The notes beneath the pieces were generated by a model. It saw only the letters and a list, made by a program, of their open reading frames with translations, ran no database searches and had not been told where the DNA came from. A DNA stretch of 64,000 nucleotides from assembly GCA_022769285.1 (NCBI GenBank), contig JALEKD010000052.1:1-64000 (forward strand), given 5' to 3'. The position numbers and the translations under genes are program-made. Numbering within the stretch: the first letter of the stretch is position 1; each line of letters opens with the position of its first letter. Of the stretch, positions 1 to 8,315 are shown in pieces. The stretch comes from Prevotella sp. GTDB taxonomy: Bacteria > Bacteroidota > Bacteroidia > Bacteroidales > Bacteroidaceae.

Positions 1-2
1 CC

Positions 3-1406
3 TTAATGTCGCTTACACTCCAGGCAGCGATAATGGTAATGGTCGGTAGCCCGGCTGCAGATATAGCAGGTAGTGCCGCCCGAATTGTGATAAGGGGCCA
101 TACTCGAACCAGCTGCGTACTGATGGGCATCAGGGTCATAGCCCGTGCCGCCACACTTGGGACAGGTGCCGCTGCGGTGGTTGCTGCTGCGCCCGTTGTC
201 ACGCGACGACGAACGACTGCCTCCGCTGCCCCCGCCACGACCGTCGGTCACGGTGACACGCCCGTTCTGGTCGTACCCTACCCCACTACCATCTGGATAG
301 ACCGTACTGGTAAAGGTACTATACCCCTGACCATGGCAGTTCTGGCACACCTTGCTGCCGGCACAACTCTTACAGGGATACCACATGCCACCATAGGCAC
401 GGCCGTAAGTTCCACCGAGCCCATGACATATACCACATACCTTGGTGCCATGACACCACAAACAGGGAGTAGATGTAATAGAGATAATAGACCCATCGGC
501 CTGACGGGTGTTCTGCCTAAAGCCACCGCCAGGCAGTTCCTCGCGCCAGCTGTTGCTACCAGGCTGATAGGTGGTAGAGTAGCCATTGTTACTCTGGTTA
601 GAAGCGACATTGTTAGACGGTTGGCTCTCCGGGTTGCCCCCACCGATATAGTGTAGCTTCATGCCCTTATCCCAGTTCTTGCTAAGCCAAGCCGTCATGC
701 CGTTATAGTCTATGTTATATGCCTGCTGTGGAGTACGCCCTTTCAGTTTGCCATAAACCAGGAGATACTGTCCACCGCCATATTCGACCAAATGCAGACG
801 GTAACCCTGGTTCCAAATCTTCTTCACCTCACTGCCCACATTGCCGTCGGTAGCCCAGGTATAGCCCTGAGTCTCTATATTGGTGCCCTTGGTCACTATC
901 CACCACCACTTGCCCGAGCTGTAAGTGGCCTGGGTAAGAAAGTAGCCCGCGCTACGCTTCTGGTTATACCAGGCCTTGAGTTCGTTCAGCGTGGCATGCT
1001 TATAGCTCTGATCGGTGTAGCCCTGATACTTAGACATTACCACAAACCACTTACTCTGATTACAGGTAATGGCGGTAATGTAGTAGTCGGCATCCCACTT
1101 TTCCTTAATCCAGTCGCTGGGAAAATCGCCCGAATACTTGTAAGACTGATTGCTGAATTTGGAGTCCTTGCTCATGGCCACCGACCACCCATTCTCGGTA
1201 TAGGCCACCGCGGTGATATAGCGGTCATTGTTCCAGTGCTGCTTAATCTTGTCACAGTCCAACTCATTGCCCACACCACTGGAGAACCAGTACTGCTGGC
1301 CATACTCGGGGTTCTGCTCCATGAGCATGAACGTACGGTTCTGCGCCCGCATCGCCATCAGGGGCAGCAGGAGCAGTATCGCTGTAAGGATTATAGTCTT
1401 TCGCAT
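3..1406 (-). CDS. Secreted protein with aromatic repeats and DnaJ-like zinc ribbons
   Basis: The 467-residue product starts with a clear signal peptide (MRKTIILTAILLLLPLMAMRAQ) and is probably periplasmic or outer-membrane associated. Residues about 25-260 hold five or so repeats of roughly 45 residues built around 'W...GY.IT...Y..G.W.VVMSK', resembling the DUF7477-type repeats of Bacteroidetes. A low-complexity Asn/Ser/Gly linker follows. The C-terminal 160 residues carry paired CxxC motifs (CLWCHGTKVCGICHG, CKSCAGSKVCQNCHGQG, CPKCGGTGY, CYIC...CLEC), like the zinc-binding CxxCxGxG region of DnaJ but without a J domain. It lies 90 bp downstream of guaA on the same strand. Function is unknown; a secreted protein-interaction role is only a guess. 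Confidence 0.8.
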   Translation of the reverse strand: MRKTIILTAILLLLPLMAMRAQNRTFMLMEQNPEYGQQYWFSSGVGNELDCDKIKQHWNNDRYITAVAYTENGWSVAMSKDSKFSNQSYKYSGDFPSDWIKEKWDADYYITAITCNQSKWFVVMSKYQGYTDQSYKHATLNELKAWYNQKRSAGYFLTQATYSSGKWWWIVTKGTNIETQGYTWATDGNVGSEVKKIWNQGYRLHLVEYGGGQYLLVYGKLKGRTPQQAYNIDYNGMTAWLSKNWDKGMKLHYIGGGNPESQPSNNVASNQSNNGYSTTYQPGSNSWREELPGGGFRQNTRQADGSIISITSTPCLWCHGTKVCGICHGLGGTYGRAYGGMWYPCKSCAGSKVCQNCHGQGYSTFTSTVYPDGSGVGYDQNGRVTVTDGRGGGSGGSRSSSRDNGRSSNHRSGTCPKCGGTGYDPDAHQYAAGSSMAPYHNSGGTTCYICSRATDHYHYRCLECKRH

Positions 1407-1499
1407 TTGTCTGTCAACAGTTTTTTAAAGGTTAGGAGATAAAGGAAACCCCGCCTATAAGCAGCAGGGCTTCCCTATAGGGATGCGCGAGTAGTGAGC

Positions 1500-3110
1500 C
1501 TACTCCCACTCGATGGTCGAAGGCGGTTTTGACGAGATGTCGTAACATACTCGGTTCACACCCTTCACCTTATTTATTATCTCATTGCTCACCCGGGCCA
1601 TGAAGTCGTAGGGCAGATGGGCCCAGTCGGCCGTCATGGCATCGGTCGAGGTTACGGCGCGCAGAGCCACAGGGTGCTCATAGGTACGCTCGTCGCCCAT
1701 GACGCCCACGCTGCGTACCGTAGAGAGCAGCACGGTACCCGCCTGCCATATCTGGTCGTACAGCGACACTTCTATCTCGCCATCGGTCATCTGGGCAGGC
1801 ACTCCGGCGGCCAGCACCTTACGCGCCTCCTCGCCCGTGAGCTTTACCTTGTACTCGCGCAGGCCCTTGATGTATATATCATCGGCATCCTGAAGGATGC
1901 GAACCTTCTCGGGCGTTATGTCGCCCAGTATGCGCACGGCCAAGCCCGGTCCTGGGAAGGGGTGACGGGTAATGAGGTGCTCGGGCATGCCCAACTGGCG
2001 ACCCACACGGCGCACCTCGTCCTTGAACAGCCACTTCAGGGGCTCGCAGAGCTGCAGGTGCATATCCTTGGGCAGGCCTCCCACGTTGTGATGGCTCTTG
2101 ATGACCTTGCCGGTGATGTTAAGACTCTCGATACGGTCGGGATAGATGGTACCCTGGGCCAGCCACTTGGCGCCCTCTATCTTCTTGGCCTCGGCATTGA
2201 ATACCTCTACGAAATCGCGACCTATTATCTTGCGCTTCTTCTCAGGGTCGGTAACGCCCGCCAAGTCTGCGAAGAATTTGGCGCTGGCATCTACGCCTAT
2301 CACGTTGAGTCCCAGACACTCATAGTCGTGCATCACATCGCGAAACTCGTTCTTGCGCAGCATACCGTGATCCACGAAGATACAGGTAAGGTTCTTGCCA
2401 ATGGCACGGTGCAGCAGCACAGCTGCCACCGACGAGTCTACACCGCCCGAGAGGCCCAGTATAACACGGTCGGAGCCCAACTGCTGCTTCAGCTCGGCCA
2501 CGGTGGTGTCAACGAATGAGGCGGCACTCCAATTCTGCTTAGACCCGCAGATATCTACCACGAAGTTGCGCAGCAACTGGGTGCCCTGTACGGTATGGAA
2601 CACCTCGGGGTGGAACTGCACGGCCCACACGGGGTTGGTGGTACTGGCGTAAGCAGCATATTTGACCTCCTCGGTCGAGGCGATAGCCTTGCAGTCGGCC
2701 GGGATGGCGGTAATGGTGTCGCCGTGGCTCATCCATACCTGCGAGCCAGGCTCAAAGCCCTTGAAGAGCGGGTTCGACGTGTCTACCGTCTGCAGATGGG
2801 CACGCCCGTACTCGCGGCTGTCGGCCTTTTCGACACGGCCACCCATCGAGTAGGATATAAACTGCGCCCCGTAACATATTCCCAGCACAGGCAGGTGGCC
2901 CACCAGTTTACTGAGGTCTACCTGGAACGCCTCGGGGTCGTGAACCGAGTAGGGCGAACCGCTCAGGATGACCCCGATGACGCTGGGGTCGTCCTGGGGG
3001 AACTTGTTATACGGGAGAATTTCGCAGAAGGTGTCGAGTTCGCGTACACGGCGGCCGATAAGCTGCGTGGTCTGCGACCCGAAATCGAGAATTACTATCT
3101 TCTGTTGCAT
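1500..3110 (-). CDS. guaA: GMP synthase (glutamine-hydrolysing)
   Basis: Converts XMP to GMP with glutamine and ATP in the cytoplasm, the last step of guanine nucleotide synthesis. The N-terminal class I amidotransferase has the nucleophile in GICYGAQ (Cys79) and the His-Glu pair in QFHPEV (His167, Glu169). The ATP-pyrophosphatase P-loop SGGVDSS is at residues 221-227, and the C-terminal dimerisation domain ends in the family-typical KPPSTIEWE. Length 536 is slightly above the usual 510-525. It starts 19 bp after the nucleotidyltransferase upstream, so the two are probably co-transcribed. Confidence 0.98.
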   Translation of the reverse strand: MQQKIVILDFGSQTTQLIGRRVRELDTFCEILPYNKFPQDDPSVIGVILSGSPYSVHDPEAFQVDLSKLVGHLPVLGICYGAQFISYSMGGRVEKADSREYGRAHLQTVDTSNPLFKGFEPGSQVWMSHGDTITAIPADCKAIASTEEVKYAAYASTTNPVWAVQFHPEVFHTVQGTQLLRNFVVDICGSKQNWSAASFVDTTVAELKQQLGSDRVILGLSGGVDSSVAAVLLHRAIGKNLTCIFVDHGMLRKNEFRDVMHDYECLGLNVIGVDASAKFFADLAGVTDPEKKRKIIGRDFVEVFNAEAKKIEGAKWLAQGTIYPDRIESLNITGKVIKSHHNVGGLPKDMHLQLCEPLKWLFKDEVRRVGRQLGMPEHLITRHPFPGPGLAVRILGDITPEKVRILQDADDIYIKGLREYKVKLTGEEARKVLAAGVPAQMTDGEIEVSLYDQIWQAGTVLLSTVRSVGVMGDERTYEHPVALRAVTSTDAMTADWAHLPYDFMARVSNEIINKVKGVNRVCYDISSKPPSTIEWE

Positions 3111-3129
3111 GATTAATTATAATTAGGTA

Positions 3130-3864
3130 TTATATGGTCGTAAGGAAGTTGTCAGCCTGAACTATGGTGTCCTGCTTGCCCACGTCCATGAGGCGCAGGC
3201 CAGGCCAAACACAGCCATTGATGTCGTGGCTGGCACAGGTACCCAAGTAGAAGTCGATGATGCCAAACTCGTCGGGCCACTTGTCGAGCAGGGGGAAAAG
3301 CCGGGGGCTGAACACGTGGATGCCCGAGAAGGCATAACGTTCACAGCTGTCAGGGTTCAGTCCGGCATGGGGCGAGCGCACCTCGTGGGTCTCTATATTG
3401 GTCCATCCCATGAGCCGGTGGCGCTCTTTAGGGTCAAAGAGCAGGTAGCGTCTGGTCTGGCGCTCGCTTACCAGCAGGGTGGCATCGCCATAGGCCTGGG
3501 CGTAGAAGCTGCGCAGGTCTACATTGCTCAGTATGTCTACATTATGTATAAGGATGGGCTCCGCAGAGTCAAAGAGGGGCCGGGCCTTCTTGATGCCCCC
3601 GCCCGTATTGAGCAGCTGCTGGCGCTCATCACTGATGCGTATGTCTATGCCGAAGTTCTGCTGAGCAGCCAGGTACTCCTCTATCTGGTCGGCAAAGTGA
3701 TGTACGTTGACCACAATATGGGTAAAGCCCGCGTTTTTCATCTGCACAACCACATGTTTAAGCAGTGGCTCGCCGCCCACCCTGACCAGCGCCTTGGGCA
3801 TGTGGTCGGTCAGTGGCTTGAGCCTTGTGCCAAGCCCAGCCGCGAAAATCATAGCTTGCATCAT
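3130..3864 (-). CDS. Sugar-1-phosphate nucleotidyltransferase, MurU-like
   Basis: A 244-residue single-domain NTP transferase. The N-terminal AAGLGTRLKPLTDHMPKALV is the nucleotide-binding signature, and the short length without a left-handed beta-helix acyltransferase domain fits MurU (MurNAc-1-phosphate uridylyltransferase) better than GlmU or RmlA. The start could be ATG at 3864 or 3861; the latter gives MQAMIFAAGLG, close to family N-termini. The next gene upstream on the same strand is an AmgK-like kinase, the usual metabolic partner of MurU, though a terminator and a gene remnant separate them. The -7 box lies only a few bases upstream of the start. Substrate is inferred, not proven. 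Confidence 0.8.
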   Translation of the reverse strand: MMQAMIFAAGLGTRLKPLTDHMPKALVRVGGEPLLKHVVVQMKNAGFTHIVVNVHHFADQIEEYLAAQQNFGIDIRISDERQQLLNTGGGIKKARPLFDSAEPILIHNVDILSNVDLRSFYAQAYGDATLLVSERQTRRYLLFDPKERHRLMGWTNIETHEVRSPHAGLNPDSCERYAFSGIHVFSPRLFPLLDKWPDEFGIIDFYLGTCASHDINGCVWPGLRLMDVGKQDTIVQADNFLTTI

Positions 3865-3868
3865 AGTG

Positions 3869-3876
3869 CAAAGTTA
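3869..3876 (-). promoter_or_regulatory. -7 box of the MurU-like gene
   Basis: The minus strand reads TAACTTTG, matching the Bacteroidetes -7 consensus TAnnTTTG. Its last base is only 5 to 8 bases from the candidate start codons, so the transcript would have almost no leader. No clear TTTG lies at the -33 distance. Confidence 0.55.
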
Positions 3877-3947
3877 CGTCAAAATGGTGGGAAACACAAA
3901 AGAAATTGACAAAAAAATAGGGCACCTGCACAAATAGCCACCGGGCG

Positions 3948-4194
3948 TTGGTCGCGGGGCGGCCCGGAGCCGTCAGCATGATGGTGGGAGCCATCAGGAG
4001 CGTGCAGCTGACGGCTCACCGGGCTGGGGTCTGGGTGGCGGTTATCCCGGCATCCAGCGGCCCCACGGGCATAGACGAGATAAAGGCCACCAGCAAGGCC
4101 GGCCCGTACCACTACGACCTGCAGGGCCTATGCACAGAGTACCCCCTCGCGCAGCATCTACATACACCAGGGCCGTAAGGTGGCAGTAAGGTAA
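3948..4194 (+). pseudogene. Frameshifted C-terminal remnant of a secreted protein
   Basis: One plus-strand frame reads TGIDEIKATSKAGPYHYDLQG up to about 4120. The frame one base over then gives SIYIHQGRKVAVR followed by TAA at 4192-4194. Joined, these match the tail of the ORF that ends at 38141 (YDLTGRRISNPAAGVYIHQGKKVVIK) and of other secreted Bacteroidales proteins. No signal peptide or long upstream reading frame remains, so this is the decayed 3' end of a lost gene. It fills most of the gap between the two salvage-like genes. The left boundary is uncertain. Confidence 0.65.
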
Positions 4195-4218
4195 AAAGCT
4201 AACAGGCACTATAACGCT

Positions 4219-4254
4219 AAAAGCCCATCTGGTGCTATTTCCAGATGGGCTTTT
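4219..4254. terminator. Bidirectional intrinsic terminator
   Basis: A perfect 14-bp inverted repeat (AAAAGCCCATCTGG / CCAGATGGGCTTTT, loop of 8) has A/T runs on both sides. It can end the RapZ-fusion transcript on the minus strand and served the dead gene on the plus strand. Confidence 0.85.
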
Positions 4255-4270
4255 AATGTTACCACAAGGG

Positions 4271-5812
4271 CTACTGTCGGCGGGACAGGGTCTGACTGAT
4301 GCCCTGTTCGCGGTGGCAGATGCGCACCTCGATGCCAAACTTGTCGTGCAGATGCTCGGCCAGGTGCTGGGCACTGTACACGCTGCGGTGCTGACCGCCC
4401 GTACATCCGAAGGAGAACATGAGGTCGGTGAAGCCACGCTGCAGGTAGCGCTGCACATGGGCATCGGCCAGACGGTAGACGCTGTCGAGGAAGGTGAGTA
4501 TCTCGCCGTCGTCCTCGAGGAAACGGATGACTGGCTCGTCGAGTCCGGTGAGTTTCTTATAAGGCTCGTAGCGCCCAGGGTTGTGTGTGCTGCGGCAGTC
4601 GAATACGTAGCCACCGCCATTGCCGCTCTCGTCCTCAGGGATGCCACGGCGATAGGAGAAACTGAAGACGCGAACCACCAGCGGGCCGCGGCCGTCGTAC
4701 TTAGAGAAGGTGGCCGGGCCGTCCTGGGGATGGGCGGTGTAAACATTGGTATCAGTGGTGCGGAGCCCGTCGGTGCGATTGGCCGCTGGCTGACTGATAC
4801 GGGTAAAGGCGGGCAACTCAGTAAGCCGCTGGAGCATATCCATCATGTAGGGATAAGGGAAAGCGTCGCGTAGCTGGAGCAGTTGGCGCAGATTGTCGAT
4901 AGCCGGGGGGATGCTGTCGATAAAGTGGCGCTTGCGCTCGAAGTAGCCACGAAAGCCGTAGGCGCCTAAGACCTGGAGAGTGCGGAAGAGGACGAAGAGG
5001 CTGAGGCGATGGACGAAGTGGCGCTCGCTGGGAACTTCGGTATAGTTGCGCAGCGACTGGTAGTACTCGTAGACCAGCTCGCGGCGCAGCTTGTTAGGAT
5101 AGCGGGCAGAAGCCTGCCAGAGGAAGGAGGCCAGGTCGTAATAGTAGGGACCGCGGCGGCCACCCTGGTAGTCTATGAAGTGGGGCTGACCGTGGTCGTC
5201 AAGCATCACGTTACGTGCCTGGAAGTCGCGGTAGAGGAAACTGTCGGACGGTTCGGCCGTCAGGTCGCGCGCGAACATACGGAAGTCGGCCTCGAGCTTA
5301 AGTTCGTGAAAGTCAAGTTCAGTAGCCTTGAGAAAGCAGTACTTGAAGTAGTTGAGGTCGAAGCGCACACCGTCCTCGTCGAACTCAGGCTGAGGGTAGC
5401 AGACCGTCCAGTCGAGCCCGCGGGCACCGCGCAGCTGTATATTGGGCAGCTCGCGGATGGTACGGAGCAAGAGCTGGCGCTCGTGCTGGTTGTAGCGGCC
5501 GCCGGCATCGCGCCCGCCCTTAAGGGCGTCGTAGAGAGAGGTGGAGCCGAGGTCGGTCTGCAGATAGCGAAGCTCGTCGTCGCTCACGGCAAGGATATTA
5601 GGGACGGGTAGCTGGCGGGTACCGAAGTGGCGGGTAAGGTAGATGAAGGCATGGTCCTCATCGCGGCTGGTACCCACCACGCCGATAACCGTGTGACCGT
5701 CGGCATCATAAAAACGGTAATAGGCGCGGTTGCTTCCGGCTCCTGCCAAGGGTTCTACCCGGCTCGGGGCGGCACCGCGCCACGATGTGTATAGTTCTAT
5801 CAGTCTGTCCAT
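4271..5812 (-). CDS. APH-family kinase fused to a RapZ C-terminal domain
   Basis: The ATG at 5812 (MDRLIELYTSW) is chosen because residues further upstream look non-coding; it gives 513 residues. Residues about 1-330 are an aminoglycoside-phosphotransferase fold: nucleotide-binding N-lobe, catalytic loop YRDFQARNVM (usual HxDxxxxN with Tyr for His) and metal-binding FIDYQGG. The last 150 residues match the RapZ C-terminal domain, with FSYRRGIPED, YVFDCRSTHNPGRYEPYK, TGLDEPV and FGCTGGQHRSVYSAQHLAEHL. The RapZ P-loop ATPase half is missing. In enterobacteria the RapZ C-terminal domain senses glucosamine-6-phosphate. With the neighbouring MurU-like gene, an AmgK-like anomeric amino-sugar kinase is the most attractive reading, but the substrate is inferred. 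Confidence 0.85.
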   Translation of the reverse strand: MDRLIELYTSWRGAAPSRVEPLAGAGSNRAYYRFYDADGHTVIGVVGTSRDEDHAFIYLTRHFGTRQLPVPNILAVSDDELRYLQTDLGSTSLYDALKGGRDAGGRYNQHERQLLLRTIRELPNIQLRGARGLDWTVCYPQPEFDEDGVRFDLNYFKYCFLKATELDFHELKLEADFRMFARDLTAEPSDSFLYRDFQARNVMLDDHGQPHFIDYQGGRRGPYYYDLASFLWQASARYPNKLRRELVYEYYQSLRNYTEVPSERHFVHRLSLFVLFRTLQVLGAYGFRGYFERKRHFIDSIPPAIDNLRQLLQLRDAFPYPYMMDMLQRLTELPAFTRISQPAANRTDGLRTTDTNVYTAHPQDGPATFSKYDGRGPLVVRVFSFSYRRGIPEDESGNGGGYVFDCRSTHNPGRYEPYKKLTGLDEPVIRFLEDDGEILTFLDSVYRLADAHVQRYLQRGFTDLMFSFGCTGGQHRSVYSAQHLAEHLHDKFGIEVRICHREQGISQTLSRRQ

Positions 5813-5864
5813 AACATGCTCGTTACATATTATAATATAGGGGCGGCTACGGCCACCCTGCGGA

Positions 5865-5872
5865 CAAAGGTA
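5865..5872 (-). promoter_or_regulatory. -7 box for the kinase-RapZ gene
   Basis: The minus strand reads TACCTTTG, a full match to TAnnTTTG, about 50 bases before the chosen start at 5812. This supports that start and excludes the longer N-terminus. No good -33 TTTG is visible. Confidence 0.6.
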
Positions 5873-5927
5873 GCAAAAAAATGGCAGACTATGGCGGCAG
5901 CGACCGACAAAAGTACGGGCGACAGCC

Positions 5928-5976
5928 AAAAAGTCCCCGTCCGCCCGGTGGCTGTGGGCCAGGGGGCAACGGGGAC
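5928..5976 (-). terminator. Intrinsic terminator after the DUF5675 gene
   Basis: On the minus strand GTCCCCGT pairs with ACGGGGAC across a GC-rich loop and is followed by TTTTT. It lies 60 bp downstream of the DUF5675 stop. Confidence 0.6.
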
Positions 5977-6034
5977 GGACAGCAGTGGGCTGGGGAGCAT
6001 GGCGTATGGGCCGATGGCCCCTGCCATGACCGCG

Positions 6035-6448
6035 CTACTGGATGGTGATGTAGACGGGGGTGCCAGGCTGGCGACGGTCGAGCAACTGCATCAGGCGGTG
6101 CAGGTATATGTTAGAGTTGAGTACCATGCCGGGCTTCAGGTTCTGTCCCACCAGGATGCAGCCTGCCGTGTCGGCAGCCGTGTTACCTGCGTGGATGCGC
6201 ACGCCCTCAAACTGGGGTACGCCCCACAGCAGTGGCAGCCACCGCTTGAACCGCGGGCTCAGCGTTACTACCACCGGGTAGCGCCCTTCTGGGATGGCAG
6301 TTTGCCCGCGTAGCTTGCGGGCACCGTGGTGCAGATCGCGCCAGGTGGGTTCGAGTGTGTCACAGAGATACTGGCCGTCTACCTCCATGCGGCCGATGGT
6401 ATAGCCCTTACGCTTGGCTATCCGGGTCAGTTTCATTTCCATAGTCAT
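6035..6448 (-). CDS. DUF5675 family protein
   Basis: A 137-residue cytosolic-looking protein with the DUF5675 pattern: MKLTRIAKRKGYTIGRMEVDG, then CDTLEPTWRD, TAIPEGRYPVVV, VRIHAGNTAADTAGCILVGQN and PVYITIQ at the end. The reading frame extends to 6484, but ATG at 6448 has an A-rich leader and avoids overlap with the gene upstream. In Bacteroidetes this family often sits near amidases and phage- or conjugation-like islands, and the conserved His/Gly/Cys segment suggests an enzyme, yet no activity is established. It follows a small membrane protein gene by 25 bp, probably as one operon. Confidence 0.8.
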   Translation of the reverse strand: MTMEMKLTRIAKRKGYTIGRMEVDGQYLCDTLEPTWRDLHHGARKLRGQTAIPEGRYPVVVTLSPRFKRWLPLLWGVPQFEGVRIHAGNTAADTAGCILVGQNLKPGMVLNSNIYLHRLMQLLDRRQPGTPVYITIQ

Positions 6449-6473
6449 CGTGTTTTTGTTAATGGTTAATCTA

Positions 6474-6665
6474 TTAGTTGCCATAAGCGGCCAGCAGCGT
6501 GTGTACAGCCATGCCGGCCACGCCGGCCATCCAGGTCCAGAAGCCCAGTTCGCGGAGCCCCTCGGAGGTCTGCAAATAGCGTACTAAGAGCCGCTGGCGG
6601 TAAGAAACACAGCGCGACAGGCGGGCGAGCCGCCTACGCAGGGATAAATTGTTGTTCTTGTTCAT
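6474..6665 (-). CDS. Small membrane protein next to DUF5675
   Basis: A 63-residue product with a very basic N-terminal half (RRRLARLSR...RQRLLVRYL) and one hydrophobic segment near the C-terminus (FWTWMAGVAGMAVHTLLAAYG). I recognise no family. Its position just ahead of DUF5675 under one promoter resembles the small-protein/hydrolase pairs in Bacteroides accessory cassettes; a holin-like or anchoring role is speculation. Coding status is supported by the -7 box upstream and by the tidy spacing to the next gene. Confidence 0.55.
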   Translation of the reverse strand: MNKNNNLSLRRRLARLSRCVSYRQRLLVRYLQTSEGLRELGFWTWMAGVAGMAVHTLLAAYGN

Positions 6666-6716
6666 GTTGTTCTCGTCTTTTAATGGGTTTGTTGTGCTTG
6701 TAACCGGTTACGACGA

Positions 6717-6724
6717 CAAAGGTA
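6717..6724 (-). promoter_or_regulatory. -7 box for the small protein/DUF5675 pair
   Basis: The minus strand reads TACCTTTG, about 50 bases ahead of the start at 6665. No clear -33 element is present. Confidence 0.55.
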
Positions 6725-6837
6725 CAACAAGCCAAGACCGACATGAAGAATATCGGGAGGATGATATATATCTACATCGTAACACGATGAATGACAGAAA
6801 GATACAACAGAAGGAGAAATGAGGGCACGGGGATATA

Positions 6838-8112
6838 TCAGCCCTGTACCTGGGCCACCAGGCGGTCTACCAGGTGGCGGAGGGAGTCATCGCCAGTTAG
6901 GGCGCGGTTAACCGAGGAGCGCATGTCGCGGCTGCCTAAGGCGAGGCGACGGCCATATTCGGCCTGGGTGACCGATGCGTCGTAGACACCACGTTCTATG
7001 AGCCGCCCGATGACCATACATACCAGGCGGGCGTTGAACAGGGTGTCCTTGGCACCGTTGAGCCGGGCCAGGCGATCGGCTAATGCAGTGATGAGGGTTT
7101 GCCACAGGTCATCTATATGGGACTGCCATTGAGGCGTGGCACAGCTGTCTATGCGGCGCACGTACTCGGCCACGGCCTGGCGCATACGCTGGCTGGCCCC
7201 GGAACCGTCGGCCTGACGGGTAAGGGCACCTAACAACAACTCGCAACTGACGAAGCGGCGCAAGGCATGGCGGGGCACGCGGAGATAATAGGCGATGGAG
7301 ACAAAGTCGGGGATGGAGAGGGTGTACTCGCGGTGCAGGTGATGAGGGAAGGCGTCGAGCGCCTGGGCGAGCAGCTCGCGACTGATGGTCTGGTGGCGCT
7401 GGGCCATGGCCTGGAACTGGGCACTGCCGGGACACTCGTCGCTGATATGACGAGCGGTGCGCTCGCAAGCCTCATTACTGCCCATGGAGGTGATGGCCAC
7501 CTCTAACCGCTGGCCATAGGCGCGCATGGTGTCGTCGTGGCTGGCTCCGAGCAGGTCGGCTATCTGCCGACGACACGCGGTGGCCTCGCCGCTGATGTCT
7601 AAGGGCGTCTGCTGCAGATACTTGTCGAGCTCGCTGATGAGCGGAGCCGTCGAGACAGCGCCCTGATGGAGCATGCTGAGTATATCGCGTTCGAGCATGA
7701 GCATTAGGAGGTCGGCGTCGCCCATCCTGACCAGTGGCAGATCGGCCCACTGGCTGTCCCACTCGCCAAAAGAGCCGTCGACAGGAGCAGGGGCCACATC
7801 GACAGAGCGCTCTACCTCGATGCTGGCCGTACAGCGCTGGTCGCCCACGTTGACCTGGGTAATATTGCCATAGAGCAGACCGTATTCGGTATCGTCAAGA
7901 TAAGCGGCTATGCGGTGGCACTCATCGTTGGTAACATAGGCCACCACCTCGGCACCCACACAGGCCACGGCGGCCTCGGTGTTGCGGTGATTCTCGCTGT
8001 CGCGCATCAGCACTACCCTGCTGCCAGGGGCCTTGGCGAGCCGCTGGGCCAGCAGGGTGCCCTGCCAGGCATGATGTCTGAAACCTACGAGTGTACAGTG
8101 TATGGCGGTCAT
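6838..8112 (-). CDS. HIRAN-like domain protein of unknown function
   Basis: A 424-residue soluble protein. Residues about 1-75 resemble a HIRAN domain: LVGFRHHAWQG at the start, VVLMRDSENHRNTEAAVAC in the middle and VAYVTNDECHRIAAYL at the end, matching the G..., L..EP.N..D..A.., VGY... order seen in HIRAN domains that bind DNA ends or stalled forks. The rest is alpha-helical; the C-terminal GVYDASVTQAEYGRRLALGS looks like a winged or helix-turn-helix end found in some Bacteroidetes element proteins. No helicase or nuclease motif is seen. It stands alone, with a repeat element upstream. HIRAN assignment is tentative. Confidence 0.7.
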   Translation of the reverse strand: MTAIHCTLVGFRHHAWQGTLLAQRLAKAPGSRVVLMRDSENHRNTEAAVACVGAEVVAYVTNDECHRIAAYLDDTEYGLLYGNITQVNVGDQRCTASIEVERSVDVAPAPVDGSFGEWDSQWADLPLVRMGDADLLMLMLERDILSMLHQGAVSTAPLISELDKYLQQTPLDISGEATACRRQIADLLGASHDDTMRAYGQRLEVAITSMGSNEACERTARHISDECPGSAQFQAMAQRHQTISRELLAQALDAFPHHLHREYTLSIPDFVSIAYYLRVPRHALRRFVSCELLLGALTRQADGSGASQRMRQAVAEYVRRIDSCATPQWQSHIDDLWQTLITALADRLARLNGAKDTLFNARLVCMVIGRLIERGVYDASVTQAEYGRRLALGSRDMRSSVNRALTGDDSLRHLVDRLVAQVQG

Positions 8113-8238
8113 AGTGGTGGGTGGTATAGTGGTAATGGCGGATACGAGGGTTGGGTCTGATAGTGCTTGTTTTAGTATCGTCTGGCAATGGGCCGTAGCC
8201 TGCGCCTAAGTTCATGGGCATCGCGCCCCTACTGGTTA

Positions 8239-8246
8239 CAAAGGTA
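8239..8246 (-). promoter_or_regulatory. -7 box for the HIRAN-like gene
   Basis: The minus strand reads TACCTTTG. A TTTG lies 23 bases upstream (8270-8273), slightly longer than the usual spacing of about 20. The leader would be about 120 nt. Confidence 0.5.
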
Positions 8247-8315
8247 ACGCAAAAATATGATACAACGGCCAAAATATCGGAAGAAAATAATACAAAAATA
8301 ACAACGATGAAAAGT

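Noticed and set aside
27..1406. First gene as DnaJ
   Set aside because: It lacks a J domain and HPD motif and has a signal peptide; only the Cys-rich module is similar.
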